From Campylobacterales bacterium (lineage in GTDB: Bacteria > Campylobacterota > Campylobacteria > Campylobacterales > Sulfurovaceae): a stretch of 64,000 nucleotides of DNA. Both the position numbers and the translations under genes were made by a program. The notes under the pieces are model-generated. The model saw only the letters and a program-made list of their open reading frames with translations. It searched no databases and was not told the DNA's origin. The stretch spans positions 29,001-93,000 of the forward strand of contig JACXUM010000009.1 in the NCBI GenBank assembly GCA_014763895.1, written 5' to 3'. Of this stretch, positions 18,467-28,102 are shown in pieces. Position 1 is the stretch's first letter, and each line of letters begins with the position of its first letter.

Positions 18467-19849
18467 ATGAAATTTAGTGATTTTGATTTTCACCCTGAAT
18501 TGTTTAAAGGGGTGAAGATAGCGGGGTTTAAAGAACCAAGCCCGATTCAAGAGATGGCCATTCCTATCATTGCCAACGGTAGTGATATGGTAGGTCAAGC
18601 CCATACAGGAACAGGAAAAACGGCAGCCTTCGGTTTGCCTATGATGGATAAGATTGCCAAAGATGCAATCGAATGCGCACTTGTGATCACCCCTACCCGG
18701 GAATTGGCAACACAAGTGGCTGATGAGCTCTACCATTTGGGGCGATTTGCGGGTATTCGAACATTGACAGTTTATGGCGGGGTTGGATACGGCAGACAGA
18801 TCGCTTTGATCAACAAAGGTGTGCAGATCGTTGTAGCGACACCGGGAAGACTGAAGGATCTCTATAAAAAAGGAAAGATCGAAAGTTTCAACCCCGAGAT
18901 CGTCGTTTTGGATGAAGCCGATGAGATGCTGGATATGGGATTCCTGGATGATATCAAGGAGATTTTTGAATATATCCCCCAAAACAGGCAGACATTGCTT
19001 TTCTCTGCAACAATGCCAGAACCGATCAAAGCATTGGCAAACGATATCTTGTATCATCCGGAATTTATCTCGGTTGTGGACGAAGAAGAGACCACTAATA
19101 ACGTCATTGAACAGCGCTATTATGTCATCACTGAGGATCAAAGAGATGCAGCGTTGGTACGTTTGCTTGAAACGGAAGATACGGATAAATGTATCGTATT
19201 TTGCCGTATGAAACGAGAGGTTGAAAGGGTAACAGAACATCTTGAAGCGATAGGCTTCAATGCAAAAGGACTTCATGGCGATATGGAGCAGACTGAGAGA
19301 GACGAGGTCATTAAAGGTTACAGAAAAGGACAGGTTAAGATCATGGTAGCAACAGATGTTGCTGCGCGTGGACTTGATGTAAAGAACGTAACCCATGTGT
19401 TCAACTACCATATTCCTTTTGACCCACAAAGCTATGTACATCGTATCGGTCGTACGGGACGGGCAGGTAAAAGCGGTCAGGCAATCACACTTGTCACCAC
19501 TGAAGAGTTTAGAGAACTACAGCGTATCCAAAAAGAGGTAGGTGCCCAAATGCTTCTCTCTACTATAGAAGGAGATGAGGGGATCAATGAAGAAGGGCGC
19601 GAATATCTCGCCGAACAGATCAGGGATATCCCTGTCCATCCGGATGCGGCAAATATGATTGCGTATATGGGTGAAATAGATCAAAAACTGCTGCTAGAGA
19701 AGCTGATGTCAAGGTTGATCGAGCAGGAACGTCATATGGTCACGGAACAGATCGGATTTGATCAAGAAATGGTTGAAGATATGATGCAGGCATATGTTGA
19801 AGAAAAAAAAGCTACAAGAGTGAACAATCGAAGAAAAAAACGAAGATAA
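18467..19849 (+). CDS. DEAD-box RNA helicase (DeaD-like)
   Basis: The 460 residues carry all helicase motifs in order: Q-motif (EPSPIQEMAIP), I AHTGTGKTAAFG, Ia PTRELATQ, Ib TPGRL, II DEAD, III SAT, IV VFCRMKREVE, V ATDVAARGLDV and VI HRIGRTGRAG. The C-terminal extension of about 100 residues ends in a basic RVNNRRKKRR tail for RNA binding. The role is probably ribosome assembly or mRNA turnover. A second DEAD-box gene lies at 28103. Confidence 0.92.
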   Translation: MKFSDFDFHPELFKGVKIAGFKEPSPIQEMAIPIIANGSDMVGQAHTGTGKTAAFGLPMMDKIAKDAIECALVITPTRELATQVADELYHLGRFAGIRTLTVYGGVGYGRQIALINKGVQIVVATPGRLKDLYKKGKIESFNPEIVVLDEADEMLDMGFLDDIKEIFEYIPQNRQTLLFSATMPEPIKALANDILYHPEFISVVDEEETTNNVIEQRYYVITEDQRDAALVRLLETEDTDKCIVFCRMKREVERVTEHLEAIGFNAKGLHGDMEQTERDEVIKGYRKGQVKIMVATDVAARGLDVKNVTHVFNYHIPFDPQSYVHRIGRTGRAGKSGQAITLVTTEEFRELQRIQKEVGAQMLLSTIEGDEGINEEGREYLAEQIRDIPVHPDAANMIAYMGEIDQKLLLEKLMSRLIEQERHMVTEQIGFDQEMVEDMMQAYVEEKKATRVNNRRKKRR

Positions 19850-19922
19850 TTTCATTTTTTTACCTCGGCGCAAGCTAAAGTATTTTAGAATTTGGCTACA
19901 AAATTGAAATAAGGTTGTCTCA

Positions 19923-20180
19923 ATGGATATAGTTGGTGAAAGCATAAAGTTCATGCTGCTTGGAATGGGAGTTGTCTACGCTTTCCTTTACATTCTTGTA
20001 TTGCTTACGGGCTTTCAGGCAAAAATCATTAATCGATATTTTCCTGATAAAAAAGAGGCGGTAGTTTCATCTGCTTCTTCGGCTACAGCTTCAGTCCCGG
20101 CTTTGGATGCGGATGAAGAAGAATCTCGCCGTATCGCAGCGATCACTGCAGCAATTATGGATTTTCGTAAAAATAAATAA
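19923..20180 (+). CDS. oadG: Oxaloacetate decarboxylase gamma chain (OadG family)
   Basis: This small membrane anchor of the Na+-pumping decarboxylase has 85 residues. One N-terminal membrane helix (SIKFMLLGMGVVYAFLYILV, with the conserved GMG) is followed by a Ser/Ala linker and an EEESRRIAAITAAIMDFRK tail, as in OadG. It is the first gene of oadG-oadA-oadB. Confidence 0.88.
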   Translation: MDIVGESIKFMLLGMGVVYAFLYILVLLTGFQAKIINRYFPDKKEAVVSSASSATASVPALDADEEESRRIAAITAAIMDFRKNK

Positions 20181-20197
20181 CAAACAAGGTATCGTAA

Positions 20198-22006
20198 ATG
20201 GCTAAAAAATATATCGATGTAATGGATACTACTTTCAGAGACGGTTTCCAATCTGTCTTTGGGGGTCGTGTATTAATGGATGATTTTTTCCCTGCTGTCG
20301 AAGCGGCGAAAAAAGCAGGAATTACACATTTTGAATTTGGCGGGGGAGCAAGATTCCAGTCTCTCTTCTTCTATCTCCAGGAAAATGCATTTGATATGAT
20401 GGATGGTTTCAGAGAGATCGTTGGTCCTGATGCAAACCTGCAAGTACTCTCTCGTGGTATCAATACGGTAATGCTTGATACAGGAAGCCGTGAGATGATC
20501 GATCTTTTTGCAAAAATGTTTCAAAAACATGGAACAACAACCGTACGTAACTTTGATGCGCTGAATGATGTGAACAATCTTAGCTACAGTGCAGAGTGTA
20601 TCAAAAAATATGGTATGAATCACGAGGTGGTTGTCACAATGATGGATTTGCCTCCGGGATGTAAGGGTGCTCACGATGTTGGTTTTTATGAAAAAACACT
20701 CAGAGAGATCCTTGACAGCGGTATCCCGTTTGATAGCGTCTGTTTCAAAGATGCATCCGGTACAGCTAACCCGCAAAAAGTTTATGAGACGATTTCCATG
20801 GCAAGAAGATTGCTTGGAGAGAGCGTGCATTTGAGACTCCATACACATGAAACAGCAGGTGTTTCGGTTGCTTCTTATCTTGCTGCACTTGAGGCAGGAG
20901 CAAACGGTATCGATATGGCAGCATCACCAGTAAGCGGCGGTACGTCTCAGCCGGATATCCTGACAATGTTGCATGCGACAAAAGGGACAAACTATAACCT
21001 TGGTGACCTTCAGCTAGACAAAGTTCTCAAATACGAAGAGAGACTCAAAGAGTGTTTGGCTGATTATTTCATCCCACCTGAAGCGACACAGGTTTCTCCA
21101 TTGATCCCATTCTCTCCAATGCCTGGCGGCGCATTGACGGCTAACACGCAAATGATGAGAGATTCAGGAGAAATGGATCAATTTGAAGAAGTGATTCTTG
21201 CAATGAAAGAAGTGGTTGAAAGAGGCGGATACGGTACGTCTGTGACACCGGTAAGCCAATTCTACTGGCAACAGGCTTATGCAAACGTGAAGTTTGGTCC
21301 GTGGAAACAGATCGCTCCAGGATATGGACGTATGGTTCTTGGATATTTCGGGAAAACACCTGTTCAGGCAGACGAAGAGATCATCAAGCTTGCAAGCGAA
21401 AAACTGGGGCTAGAACCGACAACGGAAAATCCACTTGATATTGCAGATCGTGATGAGAACAAATCGATCGCATATTGGACAAAAGTGTTGAAAGATGAAG
21501 GTTTGGAAACAAATGATGAAAATATCTTCATTGCAGCATCATGTGATCAAAAAGGTATAGCGTTCTTGAAAGGGGAAAGCCCTCTCATGGTAAGAAAAGG
21601 TCAGCAACAACATCATAATCATAACGGAGAGTGTCATATGTCAGGAAATTATAAAGTAGTAGTAGATGGTAAACAGTACAGTGTACAGGTAGTAGAAGGT
21701 GATGCAGAGATTCAGATTAAAGAGGTATCGACAGTTACAGCACCGGTAACGGCACCTGTAGCAACGCCGGTAGAAACAGTCGGAGGCGCGGGAAGTTTTG
21801 AGATCCACTCTCAGACTCCAGGTAACGTTTGGAAAATCCTTGTCAACCCAGGTGACAGCATCAATGAAGGTGATAAAATCATGATCCTGGAAGCTATGAA
21901 AATGGAGATCGATATCGTTGCTCCTAAGAGCGGTAAGATCGCATCTGTCAATGTCAAGGTGAATGATTCCGTATCGGATGGTCAGCTTCTGGCAACGATG
22001 GAGTAA
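20198..22006 (+). CDS. oadA: Oxaloacetate decarboxylase/pyruvate carboxylase alpha (carboxyltransferase plus biotin) subunit
   Basis: The 602 residues comprise a carboxyltransferase TIM barrel (DTTFRDGFQSVFGG; metal ligands in LHTHETAG near 215; active-site Lys region CFKDASG), a conserved carboxylase domain, a His-rich linker and a C-terminal biotinyl domain with the attachment Lys in LEAMKMEIDIVAP. Flanking OadG and OadB point to a Na+-translocating oxaloacetate decarboxylase. The same subunit can act as PycB when a biotin carboxylase partner exists; no such gene is in this window. Confidence 0.9.
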   Translation: MAKKYIDVMDTTFRDGFQSVFGGRVLMDDFFPAVEAAKKAGITHFEFGGGARFQSLFFYLQENAFDMMDGFREIVGPDANLQVLSRGINTVMLDTGSREMIDLFAKMFQKHGTTTVRNFDALNDVNNLSYSAECIKKYGMNHEVVVTMMDLPPGCKGAHDVGFYEKTLREILDSGIPFDSVCFKDASGTANPQKVYETISMARRLLGESVHLRLHTHETAGVSVASYLAALEAGANGIDMAASPVSGGTSQPDILTMLHATKGTNYNLGDLQLDKVLKYEERLKECLADYFIPPEATQVSPLIPFSPMPGGALTANTQMMRDSGEMDQFEEVILAMKEVVERGGYGTSVTPVSQFYWQQAYANVKFGPWKQIAPGYGRMVLGYFGKTPVQADEEIIKLASEKLGLEPTTENPLDIADRDENKSIAYWTKVLKDEGLETNDENIFIAASCDQKGIAFLKGESPLMVRKGQQQHHNHNGECHMSGNYKVVVDGKQYSVQVVEGDAEIQIKEVSTVTAPVTAPVATPVETVGGAGSFEIHSQTPGNVWKILVNPGDSINEGDKIMILEAMKMEIDIVAPKSGKIASVNVKVNDSVSDGQLLATME

Positions 22007-22012
22007 CTAATT

Positions 22013-23341
22013 ATGGTCAAACTAAAACATATATTTCTCTCAATATTGATCGCCTTTATGGCATCAACAGCTTTCTCTCATGCAGAATCTCATACTGCAG
22101 CTCAGGCCCAAGAGGCTCAATCTGAAGTTTACAAAGAAAAATCTCTAGGTGAACTTGCTTCAAGCTTTTTTGACACAACCGGTCTAAAAGCGATGATATA
22201 TCCAAAAGATACTGTCACAAACGGTGAAGGTGAAAAAATGTCTCCTTTTGCACAAAGCGGGGGAAGAGTTATCATGTTCATCATTATTTTCTTTCTTTTC
22301 TATCTTGCTATTGCTAAAGGTTTTGAACCGTTATTGCTTTTACCGATAGCATTCGGTGGTTTGTTGGCAAATATTCCTGTCGCCAACATGACAGGCGAGC
22401 ATGGAATGCTTGGTATCATTTACAATATGGGTATTGCTAATGAATTCTTCCCGCTCCTTATCTTTATGGGGGTTGGTGCAATGACTGATTTTGGTCCATT
22501 GCTTGCAAACCCGAAAACAGCATTGCTTGGAGGTGCTGCCCAGTTTGGTATCTTTGGTTCATTGGTAGGTGCGGCGATGCTGTCTGAGTATACCGGGATG
22601 GTTGATTTCTCATTGAAACAATGTTCTGCAATCAGTATTATCGGTGGTGCGGATGGCCCGACTTCTATCTTTATCGCATCTGCACTGGCGCCTGAATTAA
22701 TGGGGGCTATTGCGGTTGCGGCTTATTCGTATATGGCGCTTGTTCCGGTTATCCAACCTCCGATCATGAAAGCGTTGACCACAGTTGAAGAGCGTAGAAT
22801 CGTGATGAAGACAGGACGTAAGGTACATAAACTTGAAAAGTTGATCTTCCCATTGTTGGTTATCGTGATGACCTTTCTTGTTCTGCCGGATGCTGCACCG
22901 TTAATCGGGGCTTTTGTATTCGGTAACTTTGCAAAAGAGTCAGGAGTTGTGGACAGGCTTTCAAATGAGATGCAAAACTCTTTGATCAACATTGTTACGA
23001 TTTTCTTGGGATTAGGGGTAGGTTCTAAGCTGGCTTCTGATAAATTCCTGGTTATGGAGACATTGGGGATCATGATTATCGGTATTCTAGCATTCGCTGC
23101 TGGAACTGCAGCCGGTGTTATTATGGCAAAATTGATGAATAAATTTTCCAAAGAGCCTATTAACCCGCTTATCGGGGCAGCTGGTGTTTCTGCGGTTCCG
23201 ATGGCAGCAAGGGTTGCAAGTAAAGTCGGTGCAGAAGCAAGACCGGGTAATATCTTGCTGATGCATGCAATGGGTCCGAACGTTGCAGGCGTTATCGGTT
23301 CAGCCGTGGCAGCCGGTGTATTGTTGTCAATATTTAAATAA
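22013..23341 (+). CDS. oadB: Na+-translocating decarboxylase beta subunit
   Basis: This is the integral membrane subunit that decarboxylates carboxybiotin and exports Na+. The 442 residues have an N-terminal signal-like helix, then about nine to eleven helices. The family motif [20 protein letters not shown] carries the conserved Asp, and a second conserved region is around [18 protein letters not shown]. It begins seven bases after oadA. Confidence 0.92.
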   Translation: MVKLKHIFLSILIAFMASTAFSHAESHTAAQAQEAQSEVYKEKSLGELASSFFDTTGLKAMIYPKDTVTNGEGEKMSPFAQSGGRVIMFIIIFFLFYLAIAKGFEPLLLLPIAFGGLLANIPVANMTGEHGMLGIIYNMGIANEFFPLLIFMGVGAMTDFGPLLANPKTALLGGAAQFGIFGSLVGAAMLSEYTGMVDFSLKQCSAISIIGGADGPTSIFIASALAPELMGAIAVAAYSYMALVPVIQPPIMKALTTVEERRIVMKTGRKVHKLEKLIFPLLVIVMTFLVLPDAAPLIGAFVFGNFAKESGVVDRLSNEMQNSLINIVTIFLGLGVGSKLASDKFLVMETLGIMIIGILAFAAGTAAGVIMAKLMNKFSKEPINPLIGAAGVSAVPMAARVASKVGAEARPGNILLMHAMGPNVAGVIGSAVAAGVLLSIFK

Positions 23342-23356
23342 ATTAAAGAGGATTAT

Positions 23357-24949
23357 ATGAGCACGAAGACGCCCAAAGGGCTTGAAAAACTAGGATTGGA
23401 AAGTATTGGTGAGATATATTATAATTTGAGTTTTGATGAACTTCACGCACATGAAGTAAATCGTGGAGAGTGTAAAATCTCCACATCAGGTACAGCGATG
23501 TGTGATACGGGTATCTTTACAGGTAGAAGTCCAAAAGATAAATATTTTGTGGATCAAGAGCCGTCAAATAAACACATTGCATGGGGTGATGTGAACAGAC
23601 CTATCAAAAAAGAGATATTTAACGAACTTTTTGATCTTGCCAAAAAAGAGCTTGCCGGGAAAAATCTTTATATTAATGATGTCTATGCAGGTGCCAGTAC
23701 GGCCAGCCGCAGACGTATCCGTTTTATAACGGAAGTCGCATGGCAGTCTCATTTTGTAACCAATATGTTCATTAGACCAAGCGAGGAAGATCTGGAAGAT
23801 TTTGAGCCTGACTTTGTCGTGTACAATGCATGTAAAACCGTAGATGAAAACTATAAAGAACACGGTTTGAATTCAGATGTATTCGTTGTTTTTGATATCG
23901 AAGATGCTGTTTGTGTAATTGGCGGGACATGGTATGGAGGAGAGATGAAAAAAGGTATCTTCTCTATGATGAACTACTGGCTTCCGCTTGAAGGTAAACT
24001 GCCGATGCATTGTTCGGCGAATGTCGGGAAAGAGGATGACGTATGTCTTTTCTTCGGTCTTTCCGGAACAGGCAAAACAACTCTTTCAACAGATCCTAAC
24101 AGAGCATTGATCGGTGATGATGAGCATGGATGGGATGATAACGGTGTCTTCAACTTTGAAGGCGGATGTTATGCTAAAGTGATCAACCTTGATCCAAGAA
24201 GTGAACCAGAAATCTATAATGCGATCAGAAAAGATGCTTTACTTGAAAATGTTGTTTATGATGATATTGGGAAAGTGGATTACACTGATGCAACCAAAAC
24301 AGAAAACACACGTGTTTCTTATCCTATAGAACATATTGAGAACTTTAAAGAGGGACTGCAGGCCGGTCATCCAAGCAACATTATTTTCCTTACAGCAGAT
24401 GCATTCGGTGTACTTCCTCCTGTAAGTAAACTGACTAAAGAGCAAGCAATGTACTATTTCCTAAGCGGTTATACTGCCAAGGTTGCGGGTACGGAAAGAG
24501 GGATTACTGAGCCAGTTGCTACATTCTCCGCCTGTTTTGGTGAAGCATTCCTTCCGTTGCATCCAACGGTTTATGCCAAGCTACTTGGTGAAAGAATCGA
24601 TAAGTACGGTGTAAATGTATATCTTGTCAATACCGGTTGGACCGGTGGTCCTTACGGGACAGGAAAGCGTATGAGTATTAAAGATACAAGGGCATGTATT
24701 GACGGAATCTTGAACGGATCTATCAATAATGCCGAATTTAATACGCTTCCTACGTTTAACCTAGCGATTCCAAAAGCCTTGGAAGGTGTCAATGATAACA
24801 GGGTTTTGAACCCGAGAGAAACATGGAACGATAAAGCAGAATATGATGCAATGCTTGCAAAATTGGCTAAAATGTTTCAGGAAAACTTCCGTCGTTATGA
24901 TGATAGAGGTGATGAATTTGACTATGCTTCGGCAGGTCCTCAACTGTAA
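23357..24949 (+). CDS. pckA: Phosphoenolpyruvate carboxykinase (ATP)
   Basis: Interconverts oxaloacetate and PEP with ATP. The 530 residues are typical. The P-loop is [17 protein letters not shown], followed by the metal-binding [11 protein letters not shown]. The PEPCK-specific GRSPKDKY, and [12 protein letters not shown] are present near the N-terminus. Placed directly after oadB, it suggests one operon controlling the oxaloacetate, pyruvate and PEP node. A strong hairpin ends the unit. Confidence 0.96.
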   Translation: MSTKTPKGLEKLGLESIGEIYYNLSFDELHAHEVNRGECKISTSGTAMCDTGIFTGRSPKDKYFVDQEPSNKHIAWGDVNRPIKKEIFNELFDLAKKELAGKNLYINDVYAGASTASRRRIRFITEVAWQSHFVTNMFIRPSEEDLEDFEPDFVVYNACKTVDENYKEHGLNSDVFVVFDIEDAVCVIGGTWYGGEMKKGIFSMMNYWLPLEGKLPMHCSANVGKEDDVCLFFGLSGTGKTTLSTDPNRALIGDDEHGWDDNGVFNFEGGCYAKVINLDPRSEPEIYNAIRKDALLENVVYDDIGKVDYTDATKTENTRVSYPIEHIENFKEGLQAGHPSNIIFLTADAFGVLPPVSKLTKEQAMYYFLSGYTAKVAGTERGITEPVATFSACFGEAFLPLHPTVYAKLLGERIDKYGVNVYLVNTGWTGGPYGTGKRMSIKDTRACIDGILNGSINNAEFNTLPTFNLAIPKALEGVNDNRVLNPRETWNDKAEYDAMLAKLAKMFQENFRRYDDRGDEFDYASAGPQL

Positions 24950-24957
24950 ACTGCATA

Positions 24958-24980
24958 AAAGACTCCAATATGGAGTCTTT
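24958..24980 (+). terminator. Terminator of the oad-pckA operon
   Basis: A perfect 10-bp stem AAAGACTCCA/TGGAGTCTTT with a 3-base loop is followed by CTCTCTTATATT, nine bases after the pckA stop. Confidence 0.7.
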
Positions 24981-25040
24981 CTCTCTTATATTATTCTAAG
25001 AAATCTATAGTATAGTTTCACATTATAAATTAAAGGAACT

Positions 25041-25226
25041 ATGATGGATGTAAATAAAATCAGAAAAGTATGCAGACCAATTAGAATTGTGGTTGGGCTT
25101 GCTCTTATCGGTGCAGGTGTCTATACTGGTATTAATTGGTTCTATTTGGGTATTATTCCGTTGATTGCAGGATTGGCAAACTTCTGTCCGCTTTGCATCA
25201 TTACCAAAAAGTGTGATGTTCAGTAA
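25041..25226 (+). CDS. YgaP-like (DUF2892) small membrane protein
   Basis: The 61 residues contain two membrane segments (RIVVGLALIGAGVYTGINWF and LGIIPLIAGLANFCPLC). The family signature of RxxRixxGlalig... and a terminal CPLCII pair is present. DUF2892 modules often accompany rhodanese or sulfur-metabolism proteins; none is adjacent here. AAAGGA precedes the start. Confidence 0.82.
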   Translation: MMDVNKIRKVCRPIRIVVGLALIGAGVYTGINWFYLGIIPLIAGLANFCPLCIITKKCDVQ

Positions 25227-25231
25227 ACAAA

Positions 25232-25259
25232 CAGGAGTGTTCTAGATAGAACTCTCCTG
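25232..25259 (+). terminator. Hairpin after the DUF2892 gene
   Basis: CAGGAG-T-GTTCT pairs with AGAAC-T-CTCCTG (one T-T mismatch) around the loop AGAT, six bases after the stop codon. There is no T-tract, so termination strength is uncertain. The rest of the gap up to mgtE (about 210 bases) shows only a promoter-like TATAAT. Confidence 0.45.
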
Positions 25260-25371
25260 ATGGAACAATCTTCAGTCATTGAGATGACTTTCTTAAAAGA
25301 CTCCAATCCAGAATGGATGATATATTACAGATTTGTTATTCGGTAAAATCGTAAATCTAATCAGATTTGAC

Positions 25372-25377
25372 TATAAT
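25372..25377 (+). promoter_or_regulatory. -10 box (TATAAT) upstream of mgtE
   Basis: GATTTGACTATAATTTTATG lies about 95 bases before the mgtE start, in a long AT-rich non-coding stretch. Confidence 0.4.
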
Positions 25378-25469
25378 TTTATGAGTATTTTGTCCTCTTA
25401 ATAAAAAGCAGCAATTAAATTTTATAAAATTTGAACCAACATCGGTCAGGATTATTTGAAAGGATATGC

Positions 25470-26837
25470 ATGAAAGCAAATGAAGAAATCTTAGAAAACA
25501 TTCAAGAGTTAGAAGATCATTTAGCTAAACATATCGAAGGGGTCGATCTTAGTGTTCACCCTTACGAGATCGCTGATTTGCTTGTAGAGGTTAAAGAAGA
25601 GAGTGAAGAGGCTTATAAGGAATTTCTTCAAAAATTGCCTAAAGATCTTTTTGCAGAGGTTTTGGTTGAACTTCCAAAATCGCATCAAGAAGAGATCTAC
25701 GAAAATTACGAAGCTAAAGAGCTTGCGGCTATAGCAGAAGTATTGGATACCGATGAAGCCGCCGACTTAATCCAGCATATTGAAGAGATGGACGAAGAGA
25801 AAGCGGATGAAGTGCTTTCCAATCTTTCTGCTGAAGACAGAGGGACGATTGAAGAGCTGATCTCTTATGATGAGGATGAAGCCGGTGCACATATGCAGAC
25901 CGAGCTTTTTGATGCGCATCTTAGTGAAACGATCGGTGATTCTGTCAGGCGTCTTAAACGGTTGAAACAGGAAAATCTGATTGATAACGTCCATCATGTC
26001 TTTGTTGTGGATGATAAGAGAAAATTTATCGGGATGATTTCTCTGGAGGATCTGATACTACACGGTCCCAGAGAAGTTTATAAAGATGTGATTGAAGAGG
26101 GGATGATTACGGTTTCAGTGTCATCGCATGAAGAGATCAAAAATGTCGTTGAAGTCGTTAGTAACTATGACCTAAGCGTTGTTCCCGTAGTCAATGAAAA
26201 AGGAATGTTGCTTGGACGTATTACTTCTGATGATATTTATGATATCATTGAAGAAGAGGCAACAGAGCAGATCTATAATCTTGCAGGGGTCAATGACGAA
26301 GCCGAGCAGGAAGAGAGTATTTGGAAGATCGGAAAGGCAAGAGGTGTATGGCTTGGGATCAACCTGATGACTGCTATTGCTGCATCGTTAGTGATCGGTC
26401 TTTTTGATTCGACGATACAATCGTTGGTTGCGTTGGCTGTATTGATGCCTATCGTTGCTTCGATGGGAGGGAATGCCGGTACACAGACATTAACCGTAAC
26501 GGTGAGACAGATGGCGCTTGGTGATATTGAAGCTGATGAAGCCAAAGAGACGATCATCAAAGAAGTAATGGTCTCTTTAATAAACGGGTTTATCTATGCT
26601 GGAGTGATGGGCATCATTGCCTATGTGTGGTTTAAGATGCCTATGCTGGGTGTGGTGATCGCCGCAGCTATGGTGATCAACCTTTTTTCAGCAGGGTTTT
26701 TTGGAGCCGTTATTCCGTTGGCACTCAAAAAATTCGGTATCGATCCTGCAATCGGATCTACCGTACTTTTAACGACTGTCACAGACGTAGTTGGCTTTTT
26801 TAGCTTTTTAGGATTGGCAAGCATTATTTTATTGTAA
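25470..26837 (+). CDS. mgtE: Magnesium transporter MgtE
   Basis: About 455 residues. An acidic N-terminal superhelical domain (about 1-125) precedes two CBS repeats (HHVFVVDDKRKFIGMISL; DLSVVPVVNEKGMLLGRI), which sense cytoplasmic Mg2+. Five C-terminal membrane helices follow, with the pore motif MPIVASMGGNAGTQTLTV. I used the ATG at 25470 because GAAAGGATATGC gives a ribosome-binding site; an upstream in-frame ATG at 25431 lacks one. The exchanger gene follows 20 bases later. Confidence 0.93.
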   Translation: MKANEEILENIQELEDHLAKHIEGVDLSVHPYEIADLLVEVKEESEEAYKEFLQKLPKDLFAEVLVELPKSHQEEIYENYEAKELAAIAEVLDTDEAADLIQHIEEMDEEKADEVLSNLSAEDRGTIEELISYDEDEAGAHMQTELFDAHLSETIGDSVRRLKRLKQENLIDNVHHVFVVDDKRKFIGMISLEDLILHGPREVYKDVIEEGMITVSVSSHEEIKNVVEVVSNYDLSVVPVVNEKGMLLGRITSDDIYDIIEEEATEQIYNLAGVNDEAEQEESIWKIGKARGVWLGINLMTAIAASLVIGLFDSTIQSLVALAVLMPIVASMGGNAGTQTLTVTVRQMALGDIEADEAKETIIKEVMVSLINGFIYAGVMGIIAYVWFKMPMLGVVIAAAMVINLFSAGFFGAVIPLALKKFGIDPAIGSTVLLTTVTDVVGFFSFLGLASIILL

Positions 26838-26857
26838 TTGAAGGATTAAAAAGATAG

Positions 26858-28012
26858 ATGGAAAACCATAATAATTGGAAATATTTTGTAGAAGATTATT
26901 GGGATATCGTTGTGGGGATTGTAACGATTCTAATTGCTTTTTTAATGCATAAGAACGGAAATGTCCTTATTGCTACGATATTGTCTGCAGTCGGAATCGC
27001 GGCACTTTCATTAACGGTTGCAGAGGTTGCAGAGATACTTTCAGAAAAACTTGTTGAACCGTATGCCAGTATGGTTCTTACCTTCAGTGCGGTAATTGTT
27101 GAGATTGTCCTATTGTATATTATTTTGCTTGAGGCGCAACATGTACCGGAGGTTATTGAAACCGTAAAAGGGGGTATTGTCTCAGCGGTAATTGTAGATA
27201 TGAATGTACTGTTGGGGCTTGCCGTTTTTATCGGCGGATTGAAATTTACAGCACAAGAGCATAATAAAGAGACTTCAAGTACCTACACCACTATTCTGTT
27301 TGTTTCTGCATTGGCTCTTTTGGTTCCGAGTCTTTTAAGCCAGACGGAACATGGCGGTGCGGTAATCCAAAAAGCCAGTATCATTATTTCGGGTGTTTTG
27401 ATGCTTTTTTATATCATTATCTTCATTTTTCAGACAAGAACACACACACATTTTTTCCAGGCTACTGCAAAAAGCAGACTTTTCAGGCTGAAAAGAAAGC
27501 TTAGGGAAGAAGGTCAGGAAATCGACGAAAGTGAGCATAGTGGTTATGTTTTCGAAAAGTTCAACAACTTTGGAAATTTCGTGGTTATTTTTCTTTTTAT
27601 CGGCATTATCGCATTGGGTGCGGAAGTATTTGCCAGTGATGGTGTTGCTTTAGCCAGAGAGTATGGTATTTCAGCCGGTCTTTCAGGTTTGATCATTGCG
27701 ATCGTTGCAGTTGCACCCGAAATCTTTACCGCGATCAAAGCAGCCAGAAATGACCAGATTCAAAGGGTTGTGAATATTGCAATGGGAGCTTCAACCGTGT
27801 CGATTCTTTTGACAGTTCCGATATTGCTGGCATTGGCTTATTCAAGCGGAATCAATTTGTTTTTGGATTTTAACCCTCTTCAGATAGGTGCCTTGATCAT
27901 GACAGTTATATTGGCATGGAAGAGTACCGAAGAAGGGCAGACGAACTACTTTGAGGGGATGTCTCATCTGATGTTCTTTGTGTGTTACGCTATTATCGCA
28001 ACATACTATTAG
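26858..28012 (+). CDS. ChaA-type Ca2+(Na+)/H+ antiporter
   Basis: The 384 residues have about eleven hydrophobic segments in two halves typical of the CaCA superfamily. The alpha-repeat acidic residues are in LTFSAVIVEIVLLY and IVAVAPEIFTAIKAA, followed by QRVVNIAMGAS, the pattern of ChaA. A charged central loop (about 200-235) splits the halves. It probably exports Ca2+ or Na+; specificity is inferred. Adjacent to mgtE, it makes a cation-homeostasis pair. Confidence 0.82.
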   Translation: MENHNNWKYFVEDYWDIVVGIVTILIAFLMHKNGNVLIATILSAVGIAALSLTVAEVAEILSEKLVEPYASMVLTFSAVIVEIVLLYIILLEAQHVPEVIETVKGGIVSAVIVDMNVLLGLAVFIGGLKFTAQEHNKETSSTYTTILFVSALALLVPSLLSQTEHGGAVIQKASIIISGVLMLFYIIIFIFQTRTHTHFFQATAKSRLFRLKRKLREEGQEIDESEHSGYVFEKFNNFGNFVVIFLFIGIIALGAEVFASDGVALAREYGISAGLSGLIIAIVAVAPEIFTAIKAARNDQIQRVVNIAMGASTVSILLTVPILLALAYSSGINLFLDFNPLQIGALIMTVILAWKSTEEGQTNYFEGMSHLMFFVCYAIIATYY

Positions 28013-28069
28013 AAAAGGTGGTTATATGGCATTTTTACAACCATAGTACGCTTACTATCTAATTTAAGT

Positions 28070-28075
28070 TATAAT
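28070..28075 (+). promoter_or_regulatory. -10 box (TATAAT) upstream of the second DEAD-box gene
   Basis: AAGTTATAATAACGG lies about 28 bases before the ATG at 28103. Confidence 0.4.
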
Positions 28076-28102
28076 AACGGACTTTATTTGGAAAGAGTTT
28101 GG

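Noticed and set aside
18371..19441. 356-codon open frame on the minus strand
   Set aside because: It lies entirely opposite the DEAD-box helicase gene, has no family features, and is explained by the codon bias of the true gene.
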